DNA from: Mytilus galloprovincialis
Lineage: Eukaryota; Mollusca; Bivalvia; Mytilida; Mytilidae
Direction of reading: 5' to 3'
DNA: 64,000 nucleotides
Assembly (NCBI RefSeq): GCF_965363235.1
Contig: NC_134849.1
Coordinates: 18,254,863 to 18,318,862, forward strand
A program made the translations under genes and the position numbers. Below, one piece after another: positions 1 to 12,100 of this stretch (position 1 is the first letter of the stretch; each line of letters starts with the position of its first letter). Under the pieces are notes generated by a model. The model saw only the letters and a program-made list of their open reading frames with translations. It did no database searches and was not told the origin of the DNA.

Positions 1-166
1 AAGTATTTTGCACCCTGTCTTGGACCAAACGTTGCTGTGAAAACACGTGGATCTGATATGTCAAGATCATCGACAGAGACAGTAAATAATGACGTTGATA
101 ATGCTGCATTTTCTAACAAGTTCATATTTGCTGGTAAATTTGATAAAACAGGTTTATCATTGATAT
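1..166 (-). CDS. cadherin-like gene exon 12, cut by window edge (cadherin repeat 4)
   Basis: Acceptor TTTTTGTAG lies at 167-168 and the frame is open to base 1. It encodes INDKPVLSNLPANMNLLENA and FTVSVDDLDISDPRV. Joined to exon 11 it forms the canonical NINDINDKP linker. Confidence 0.8.
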
Positions 167-3100
167 CTACAAAAATAAAACACGTGTGTATTATACGGCT
201 GTATTGTTTACCACTATTCTGACCCTCCCTCTGAGAATTTGGATCCACATGATTTTTAATTTTGTACTTTATTTTGACCTTTTTATAAACATTTTGTATA
301 TTCGAGCTTCATTGATAAGTCTTTTGTAGACGAAAGGCACGTCTTGTGTACAAAATTTAAATCACGGAATCTTTGATCAGTTTATTTCCACTATATATAA
401 AAAGTAAAATCACAACAATACTGAACTCCGATGAAAATTAAATCGGAAAGTCCCTAATCACATGGCAAAATCAAATGACAAAACTCATCAAACGAATGGA
501 CAACAACTGTCATATTGCTGAATAAGTACAGGCATTTTTAAATGTAGGAAATGGTGGATTGAACCTTGTTTCATAGCGCTAAACCTCTCACTTGTACGAC
601 AGTCTCGTCAAATTCTGTTATATTTACAACGATTCGTGAAAAAACAGACATAATAAATAAAATAGTCAAAATATGGGTACAGCAGTCATCACTGTGTTAC
701 AATCATATATGTTAATGTTTTAACTTCAGTCATCAAAGGATACAAATAATCATTAGAAAAAATTATTAAATTGTCTATTGAAATTCTTTCATAATAAGCC
801 TCCTCTAATTTTAGAATCGGGCCTTTGCCGAAAAAATCAAGCTGAAATAATCATGTGTAACGTTGTTTTTACATGTTTTCAGTATACTTATGCAATTTAT
901 AATCCAATTATTAAATACAGTGAAGGAAGATCCAGTTCTTCAATTTTGACTTTAATTCTTAATGAATATCGAACAGACCTAATGAATATCCATGATGTTC
1001 TTAGCATGTGCCGTTTGGGTATATTTTGAGTTTCCATGTTTTTGTATCTAGCATTAATTCAAAACCCAGAACGATCAAATGTCTTGCATTGTTTGTATTA
1101 TATATTCCTCTTTGATATCATATGACCAACGTTTCAGAGGAGGATTCAGGTAGAGGGTAGAGAGCCAGGTCTCCCCTTTTTATAGAAAAACGCTGGTTGA
1201 GTATAAAGGGATTAAATGAAGCATGATGGGAGCGGGCCTCCCCTGAAGAAGTCAATGTGCCCCCTTCTGAACATTTCTGCTTCTTTTTCAATTCATGATA
1301 TATATTGATTTGTATGTTTTCTACTTTATGCCTTTCAGAAATATACATACCATTAATATTTACTGTAAGTGTTCGAGGTCCAATGGTATTATAACCATCA
1401 TTAGCAGTTATTGATAGATCATAAGTTGCACTAGCATGGTGGCGCAATACATTCTCTGTCAAAACAACTTTTCCCGCTGAAAACAAAAAGGTTGCTTGTT
1501 TATACATGTTATATGTGAGAAAGAAAAATACCATTTAAGAGACCTTATATTCCATAATATCTGTATAACCTTTTCAAACTGTACCTGCAGCAGCAAATTT
1601 TAACATGAAATGGTACATGTGCTGCACCTGAACAGAACGTTGACTTCTTATGTCACTTTGGCCATTGTTAAATTACAGTTCGTTTCTCTGTGTGTTACGT
1701 TTCGGTGTTGTGTCTCTGTTGTGTCGTACATGGAGTTCTCTTATATTTGACACGTTTTCTCTCAGTTTTAGTTTGTAACCCGGATTTGTTTTTTTTTCTC
1801 TATCGATTTATGAATTTTGAACAGCGGTATACTACTGTTGCCTTTATTTAGGTCAAAATATCTGAAACTTCTAATACATTACTCCAATTCGAATTTTCTT
1901 TAAACTTATTGCATAAACTTTGTGTTGAAGAAGAATATGACAATATAAAGTTTGAGTTTTATTTACAAAGACAGGCATTGGCTAGAGGTATAGGGGTAGG
2001 GTTGAGATCTCACAAACATGTTTATTCCCGTCGCAATTTTGCGTCTGTTCCAAGTCAGGAGCCTCTAGCCTTTTTTAGTCTAGTATGATTTTTAATTTTT
2101 GTTTCTTGTGTATAAATCGGAATTTAGTATGACGTCCATTATCACTGAACTAGTAAACATATTTTAAGGGGCCAGCTGAAAGACGCCTCCGGGTGCGGGA
2201 GTTTCTCGCTACATTGAAGACCCATTAGAGGTCTTCGGCTGTTGGCTGCTCTATGGTCGGGTTGTTGTCGCTTTGACACATTCCCTATTTCTTTCTCAAT
2301 TTTATATATATTTTTTTTCACAGCAAAATACATGTGAATAGTTGTTTATTTATCTTTTGGGAAAACGGGGAATTGGTGTATTGATATGGATTATTTATGC
2401 CCAAAAAAGAACAACTCAACCTCACTTATTCATTTACAGTATGAACTATCGGAATAGGGCCAACCGAGATTATAATAGGAAAATTTGAACTGACACTAGA
2501 TTTTGAAATGTTTCACAGAGACAGACTTTTCGGCTTTATAAAAGGCTACATCTAACCAGTCAGATAATTTTTTTCACTTCAGAGTATCGAAGGTAATTGA
2601 TCCAATTTAACCTGGCTTTGATTCTATACATCAGGATGCAAGAAACACACATCACCTTTGTACGTATCTTTGTAACAGTTAGAAGATGTTCGGGTAGCCT
2701 TTAATATATGTGTATTTCATGGACATTCGATTAAAAGAGAAAGAATATAATCATTTAAAAATGTAACTTGTCAGATAAAAATGTAACTGGTCAGATTATT
2801 ATTCAATCAAGGCAATAGCAACACAATCCAGGCATGTGGAAGGTTGTTACCTATTAAAAGTTTAAATCCGCTGCATTTGTTTACACCTGTCCTTAGTTAA
2901 GAATCTGATGTTGAAGAGTTGTCTTTTGTTGATGTTGTTCATAAGTGTTTCTCGTTTCTCGTATTTTATATAGGTTAGACCGCTGGTTTTCCCGTTTGAA
3001 TAGTTTAACACATGTTATTTTGGAGGCCCTTTATAGCTTGCTGTTCGGTGTTAGCCACGGCTCCGTGTTGAAGACCGTACTTTGACCTATAATGATTTAC

Positions 3101-6100
3101 TTTTATAAATTGTGACTTGGATGAGAGAGTTGTACCATTGGCACTCATACCACATCTTTTTATATCTATGCGAACTATCAGTGAATAATAGTAATTGTAA
3201 CATACAAAAATCAAGTATATCAAATGGTCCGCCAGCTGGTGAAGTCGTCATTGTAAAAATGATCTGGTCATTTTCATCGTCTGTAACACTTACAGTGAAT
3301 ACAATATCACTGTTAACCTGTGTTAATGCATCAACAGTCACTGAATCTAAAAATAGGGAAAAAGACAATTAACTACTGTGGTCTTACATTTAAGAAATAA
3401 ATGAAACAAACAGGAAAAAACGATTAAACACTTTATCAGGAAATGTGTTAAGATGTCAAATTAAGATGTATATTATATATGTTAGCGGCAATAAGTGAAA
3501 TTAGGCATTAAGCTTAAATCCTAGGCAATAAGCTAACGCGTAGGCATTAAGTTATTGCCTGAAATTTCCAGGCATTAAGCTTATTACCTGAAATGTGGTG
3601 ATGATTATTTATCCTATTGCCGAACAAGATTTTAGGCAATAAGTTAAATTTTAGAATTTATATGTTTTTAATGATTTTTCTTAAAATAAACTATTTTCTT
3701 AATATAATTATATTTCTAATATACGTTTATCTGACAAATCTTCAAATTTTAGTACTTTTCTTATATTTTAGACATTAAGCTTAATGCCAAGGCGTTAGCT
3801 TATTGCCTAGGATTTAAGCTTAATGCCTTATTTCACTTCTTGCTGCTAACATATACATATTCAAACATAACGACACTTTTAGAACTATTTCATATCTCTG
3901 GCAATTATATGGTTTAATGATTTTTCTTTATAAGCGCTAACAGATGCAGAGATTGGAAAAGTCTAGTTCAAAAAGGATTTGACAAATACAAGAAAGGGTA
4001 TTTAGGATCAAAGCAGAATACTACGAAATCACAGATTGAACGAATGACGGTGAATTATCCAGAAAGCTGCTTTGGAAGCACAAAGTTTATAGAATATTGT
4101 TTTAATTTGTAACGTCAGAGAAATTTAGAATTTTCAGATTTACAGAATACGGCATTCAAAAGTCAAGGCTATGTTCTATAAACTTGAAGAAAGTTGTAGA
4201 AAGGTAAGAAAATTGAACAAATAGAGTGCAAAGTTCATCAGTGACGCTCGAATCAAAAATGTTAACAAGCCAAATAAAAAAAGAAAGTTAAAGTTTGATC
4301 CACGCGTTTTTTTTTATATTTTGTTGAAATTTTCCCTAAGTATAACAGATACATAACTCACTATCAAGATTGGTGAAGACAGGATCTGTGTTCTTTATAA
4401 TTGAGATAGTAGCTGTGCCACTTGCTGTATGGTGATCATCGTAACATTTCACCGTCAATAGATATTTATTGTTTGCATCATAATCTAGTTGAGGCCAAGG
4501 ATTCAGATATATTGCATAATCTGAAGTATAAATGACAGCCATTAGTAGGGTTCGGGTGGAAATGCTTTTGTTGAAGTATAAATGACAGCCATTATTAGGG
4601 TTCGGGGTGGAAATGCTATTGTTAGATCGAGAAAAGTATAAATCAAGTTTTTGTTTTGCGTGAGGAAATGAAGGTAAAATAAATCACTACAAATTAATAT
4701 AATAAAATGACCTGTAAGCATATACTTTTTGACTTAATATTGGATTGGATCTCTTTCGGTTACAGTTCAGGTACTGCCATAGTATATGAATATCTTTTAA
4801 AAGTTATGCATCTAATGTCTTTGTTGATTTTAAAGGAAAAATGAAATTTTGCGAGGTGTAAATTTTGCGATTTAATTTCTATAGCGGACATACAAAAACT
4901 AGACACACAAATACAGTAATTGATATTTGGTACATTTACATTGATTTGTGTTTAATTTTAATAAAGCATTGTAAAGACAAACATTATAATTTATTTATTA
5001 TTACACTTGCCTGGACTGGGTCCTCCAGCATCCTCTTGTCTTGTTAGGAAAGGTGTATCATTTGTATCCAGCATATCACAATACCATATATCAGTAGCTT
5101 CAGTTACTATAAGATCGTATATTTTTTCTTCTAAATATAAATCTTCTCGAATTGTTAATGTATGTGGCAAATTGTCAATAGTTATAACCTGAAACAAAAT
5201 GTATAAAAACATTACATTGTAAAGTATTGCTATTCCTAACTGATGGTAATAAGCGAGTACAGTCAATATCAAACTACCTACAATGCAGTGTTGTGATCAA
5301 ACAGCTATTGGATAAATTTTCATTCCAATAGTTGTTTGATAAATAAAGGCAACAGTAGTATACCGCTGTTCAAAACTCATAAATCTATGGACAAAAAACA
5401 AAATCGGGATAACAAACTAAAACTGAGGGAAACGCATTAAATATTAGAGGAGAACAACGACGCAACATTAAAATGTAACACACACAGCAACGGACTAAGC
5501 AATCCAATGAGAATAACCAATATAACATCAAATCCAAATACATAAATTTGGGATAGAAAAGTACCGTGACACGTCTTATAATAATATGAATTCACACTCA
5601 AATATAGGAGAAAACAAACGACACAACGTAAAAATATTACACACACAGAAACGAACTATGATATAACAATGGCCATTTTCCTGACTTGGTACAGGACATT
5701 TAAAAAAAATTGTGGGTTGAACCTGGTTTTGTGACATGCCAAACCTCGCACTTTGATGGCATTGTTAAACATAACAATAAAATGACAACATAATAATACA
5801 GGACTACAATACAAATGAATAGGAGAACGTATTAGGCAAAGAAACACATGAGTAATAGATAACAAAAGGCATCAGGTTTAAAATTCATTACGTCAAAAAC
5901 GCGCCTCGTCCAAACAAGACTTACCAGTGACGCCCAGATATAAAAGTTCGAAAGTCAAAAAAGGGGGTACAAAATTGTACAGCTCTGAGGATCAAAAGTT
6001 GAAAAAGGTTGTGCCAAATACGGCTAGGGTTTTCTGCTTGTGATAAGAACATCCTTATTATATAGAACAATTTATGCTATTGCAAACAGTAAATTTTATC

Positions 6101-9100
6101 AAATGAATATAAAAGATTTGCATGATAAAACTGACGTCTTAACTAATTACAGAAAACAAAACCCGAATACATAATACATTGAAGACCAACACAGAAAATA
6201 GACACACCTGACTCAGTCCAGGCCTGAATGCAAAAAGACATAACAATGACGTCACATACGAAGTGGTGAACAGGCACAATATTACGTCACGCAGACATTT
6301 GAATTACAGCACCAAAATGACGTCATATTTGAAAAATTATATCTAAAAAATAAGATAAAAATAGGATTGATTTAAGATTATAATAGAACTAAATACTGAT
6401 ATTACATTTAGTAACAATGCACATTGCAATACTAATTAATAGCAATTAACTATATTATATATATGTCCGGTTTGTTTTGAATCTAACTTTAAAACATAAA
6501 AATCGTACAGATTACGTTGAACAAAATCAAAACTAATGAATGAAGGCGGTGATTAATTTTCTTTACCATAACACATGAATTTAATAGAAAAGACGTCAAC
6601 CAATTTGACAAAATCCGATGAAAATTACAAATATAACATTAAACTAAATACATGAATTTTTGAAAGATAAGTACCGTAACACGTCTTATAGTAATGCGAA
6701 TACACACTCAGCAAAACAGTCACAATCGGGAATAAGTCACGTTCGGTAATTAAAAGATTAGACGACATAATGACAAACCACAATCTACCATGTGGTAAAA
6801 ATGACCTTAGCTAGTTTGGTCAAAGAATTGACAACGTTTTAAAACAAAAGATATGACATCATACAGGTTTAACTACAGATAACAGAAAATCCGCAAAATC
6901 CTTCAAACAGATCACATTACATACCATTCAGTTGTACACTGAAAGATAAGATCGTTTAAGAGCCTCCTTTGACTACATTTTGTAGGAACACAAAAAGACA
7001 AAAAAGGTTTTTTCCAACCTGAAAATGCGTGGTGCACCGGTTCCATGAAGAAGGGATTTAAGGAAGATCATGCAAGACTTGGTTTTGATATCATCCATTG
7101 AAAAGCAACAAAAGCTATTGATACGCGTTGCTCTGGTTACATAAGAGGAATAATATTATAGAATAGCTTACAGTGTTTTGAACTGTTATGGTAACAGTAG
7201 ATGTTGAGGTGTGGTAACACTCATCTATGACTTCTAGTTCCATTATGTAAGTGGCTTCTGGTATCTCATCTTGTAGTGTCTCCAGCGCCACTGCAACAAA
7301 CTTGAGCAATTAATTCAACCGTATTAGATTTCGTACATGCAAAATAAGACAGTCAATACTGTAATAGTCTGGTTTGTTGTCTTTTTTTAATTCTATTATT
7401 ATGGTTCATTTTCAAATAACATTTGTTCATGGTTTAATACAAGGGTGAGATTCTTGGCTTAGAAATGATTCTTCGTGTAACATTTTTTCAATGTAACCGT
7501 CTCTTCGTGGACATCATTAAAATTAAGGATATGAAGAACAATTTTCAAATTAACAACATGATCGATTGAACAATGATATATATTTATTTATTTGATTTAT
7601 ATATGAAACACTATTTTCAAAAACGAACATTGTTTTTTATGCTTCTTTGTAACAATAAATTCTAAACTTACACGAATTCAGTTCAAAATATCCATTATCT
7701 GTGCTGAGTACATTGATGGTATGTATATCTGAGACATCGTCGTCGACCACTGAAAGGGTAAGTATCGCTGTACCAACAACTGTTGATTCGTCAATAGTCA
7801 TCTCATAATTGGTACCAATATTCAGAGTCGGAGTATCACCTAAATTGAATTTTTAATTGAATGAATATAGGCAAAAATTTGGATTGTAGTATAGCATACA
7901 AGAGAACTTATAGTTGGATCAATGTTCTCCTAAATTAAAATCGTTCTAAAAAAAAACACTTTCGATCTTAACTTATACGAATGTTCACAGTATAACTGTG
8001 TGTATGATTTAAGGTTCCAGCTTTTTATAACGTATTCATAGCCAGATTACTAAATTCTAAACGACTACAAAAGACTCAAAACTTTAACTGTGAGAATACA
8101 CAAGTTGCGTTTCAATTTTTAGGTATAGAACCATTAATTCAGACCCGGTCGGAAAGAACATACAAGAAAGTAGTACATATTTCAAACAAAACAGTTCTTC
8201 CGCATAGCTGTATCTTTGTCAATAGGAGAAATGTTTTGATTATGGTATCAAATGAAAGCTTGGGGACTTGGGATCACTGTAGAACCCTTTTTGAACGTTT
8301 CTTTTGAATAATATAGAAGTATATAAAATTGTAATAGGAGGGCACATGTTCCCTGTTGTTCATATCAGAAGTACCGGTTCTTTTGTACTATCAAACTTCC
8401 TGGAACCAATACGCTCTTATATCATATATGCAATTAAAGCAATGTTGGAATTTTCAGCAGAAGTCAGGATAAGGTATAGTTTACATTGTACCACTGTATT
8501 TGAACTTGAGACAAAGTAGCAACTAATGCATGAAATTGAAGATTTAAAGATAGAAAGCAATGTGGGCTATGACTTAGTGGTTGTATACCTTTATTATATT
8601 AACAACAGACACAAAATGAGCAGCGGCGATTTTTTTTTTTAATTTTCGTTTAAAAAAAATGTGATTTTTTTATTGCTTTTTTATTGTTGTACCTGAGGCA
8701 GTCCGGGCTCCAATAGCATACTGTCTGTTTGTTATGGTATTTCTACTAGTTGTCCAGTCTAAAGTATCCCCTGCCGTAAAACTGGTTTGTCCCGTAAACT
8801 TTCTGTTCATGATTGGGTATGAACTATGTTCGTTGTACGAAATTACCTCAGTTCCCGCTGTGAACCTGCAAATAAAGTCTTATTACAAATAAAACAAACT
8901 TAGAAAAGAGGGTCTACATGGGTTTTACATAATAGAGAATTATAGGTGAAACAAACAGAATAGTTGGAAAAAGATAAAAATAGAAAAGATGCATTTGTAA
9001 TAACTGTGTGTTAAAATAAAAAAAACTTTCAGACCCTAATAAAAAGACACCAAAATGAGCAATACAAAATTAATGTAATTTCAATAACTGTTATAATAAA

Positions 9101-12100
9101 AGATTATTACTACACAAATAATTAGGAAAGACATGTCATCTTTTAGAGACGAGAAAGCATATATGTTTAGGAGAATATATCAGGCTGTTGAAAAGAAATC
9201 TCTTCTGTAATAAGTGTCGTATTTAACATATAACATCCAACAGATTTCTCTTTTTTACGTCCATACTTTCAAGGAGTAGGTTCGGTTATATTTGGCCCGG
9301 AATATTAAGTCGATATTGTAAACTAAAAATGTTTCAAGGAAACAAAAGACACATAATACATTGAAATAAGAGTATATTTAATAGCCTTTCTTAAAAATTT
9401 TTTTCACATAAATAGACCAAAATTAGATATCTGTTTTAGATTTGACAAAAAATTTAATCTGTTGTAGCTACTAGAAAACAATTATAAATATGGCTAACCG
9501 CACATCATCTCGCTCAAATCCCGACAGATAAGAGATAACACCGCTTCAAACAAGAAGAATATTTCGGGAAAACTGTTACATAAACGTATAACTGAAAATA
9601 CCAAACTTCAAGGCCAATTTATAAGTCCATACAAACATACAAAAGTAAACTCTATTTATTACAAATGTGGCAGAAAAGTGAAAAGCAACTGCCATGTTCT
9701 TGACGTAATACATGAATTTTTCAAAGAAAATGGTTGGTTAACCTGTTTTTATAGCTAGCTAACGTGCACTTCATTTAGTTCGTTTTCAAAACTGTTTGAC
9801 ATGAGTTCTGTTTTACCATTTATGTGTGACCTTTTAATGCTATATGGAGAAGTGTAATTTGTGCCTGCTTTGACTCTCAATTCGTAAACTTATAAATCTC
9901 AAGTTTATTCCCATTAAACACACACTAAACGCGTTTTTGAAATAAGTAATTGTTCCACAATTCAGGAACAGAATTTCAATGACATATAAAGTATTAGTAT
10001 ACCATCTTATGTAAACACCATGTTTAACACTAATCCTCTCACAAATAATGAAACGCTATCAATTAACGAAACAAGTGATAAACAGCTGTCATATTCCTGA
10101 CTTGGTACCGGCATTTTTCATATAAAATGGTGAGTTACTCCTAGTTTTATTTATAGCTAGCTAAACCTTTTACTTGCACTTCATTTGGTTTGTTTTCCAA
10201 ATTAAACTGATTGGCATGAGTTTTGTTTTACCATTCCAATTTGACCTTTTTAAGCTATTTGGAGAAGTGTAAGGGTTCGCTGTAATATGTGTCTGCTTTT
10301 ACTCTCAAGGGATTAGTGAACTTATAAAAGTAAAGTTTATTCCTATGATTACACATACTATACGCGTTTTCAAAATAGATAAGTGTTCGATAATACAGGA
10401 ACATAATTTCAATGACAGATTCACATACCATCCTATGTAGTCACCATGTTTTACACTTATCCTCTCAGAGATAGGAACATCGTATTCAAAATGTCCAACA
10501 TCTGTAAAAATAAAATATGTATTTAAGTGTGAGTTATTTAGGTTTTAGTAGCAATATCCTGATTTATATGTCTTCACATCTTTTTTGTTATCTTTTCGTT
10601 TCCTTAAAAAAATATTTATTCAAGAAAATAACTTATGTAATTTAAAATTTAACAACAACTTTTGAAAAAACTTACACATTGTAGATAATTATTTTTAATT
10701 TTTTTTTTTTTTATTATAATGAGGGGGGAAGGAGCTGTCATGTGTTGTTTTTTTGTGGGTTTTTTTCAATGTGCTTTTGTTATACTTACCTGTTGGTGTA
10801 ACAGTATTGAACCCAACCAGTTCATATGAGTTTGAAGACAATCTTCTCCATATGTGTAAATATATGGTTGCTAGAGATCGAGCATTTATCTCCCAGTATG
10901 ATATTACACCACAACATTTCACTTGAAAGTTCTCGTCTTCTACCATGTATACTGCTCCTATTGTTGGAGAAGGATAAACAAAATGATTTAAACAGTTATG
11001 GTAAAGTCATATGAAACGAGTGACTGGTGAAAAATAATGTTTATCCAATTATTATACCAAAGCATTTATATATCATAAACTTAGTCTTCTGCATGTGCAC
11101 GATTTTAAATTATCATTTTTTACGCAAAAATATCGTATAATCGTCAATTTCTTTTCTCTTTGACTGTTATGATTTAACAAATATGGCAGCTCATTAAATG
11201 CCATGTTTTGACTCCGAAGTTTACCGCGCGATTGTCACCTTATAGTAAACAATCAACAAAAAACATGGATATTGAGCACGTGTTTAACATGTACAATCAG
11301 ATAATAGTTTATTTCAGTGACAGATCTAGGCGTATTGCGATCACTAAAGTCACTTTGCATACGGAAAATATTTCGGCGAATTGCTTTCTGGAAGCAAGCA
11401 ATTAAAAAATTTTAACCTCTTCTAAATATCGACAAATTAAAGAATTTTCTTTAGAAAAAAGTATATGTACATAAGTTTGATAATGAAAACTATCTATTTT
11501 GTTATAAAAAAATATATGCATCAATTTTTTTTAATTTGAGGTTTCATATGACTTTAACAGAAGTATATTTTCCCTTGTTGAATGTAATAAAAACGTTATT
11601 TTTCTGTGTCTGTTTAATAATTCATAAAGACATAATTTGTTCACATAGTAATAATCAAATGAGTTTATTTTCAGGATTTTCTCCAATAAGAAATACCTTT
11701 ATCAAGAAGTCAATAAAGTACTTAAAATAGACAAAAGAAAAATAAATTTATAGATGATTTAAAGAATTCAAATCCGAAAAGAATAAATGTTTTAAGAGAG
11801 TAGAATATAACCTTATCAAAACATGTTATATGATTGGCAATGGCACCACTAACTACCAGAATAGCGACACGGACATTTGAAATAAACTCATCACAGATAA
11901 CAGGATTAAATTCAGTAATTGCGTCAGCCGTGCGTTTCGTCTACAAAAGACTCTTCAGTCACACTTGTATCAAACAAAGTTCAAACGGCCAAATAAGTAC
12001 AAAATTGAGGACCACAATTACGAGGGGTAGGTATTTGCTTGTGAGAACTTGAAATGCGTTTCATTCGCGTCCTCTTCGTTGGTATTTAATTCAAGTTCGT

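Noticed and set aside
1118..1534. 138-codon minus-strand ORF taken whole
   Set aside because: Only 1351-1476 is exon; both sides cross clear splice borders into intron and repeat sequence.
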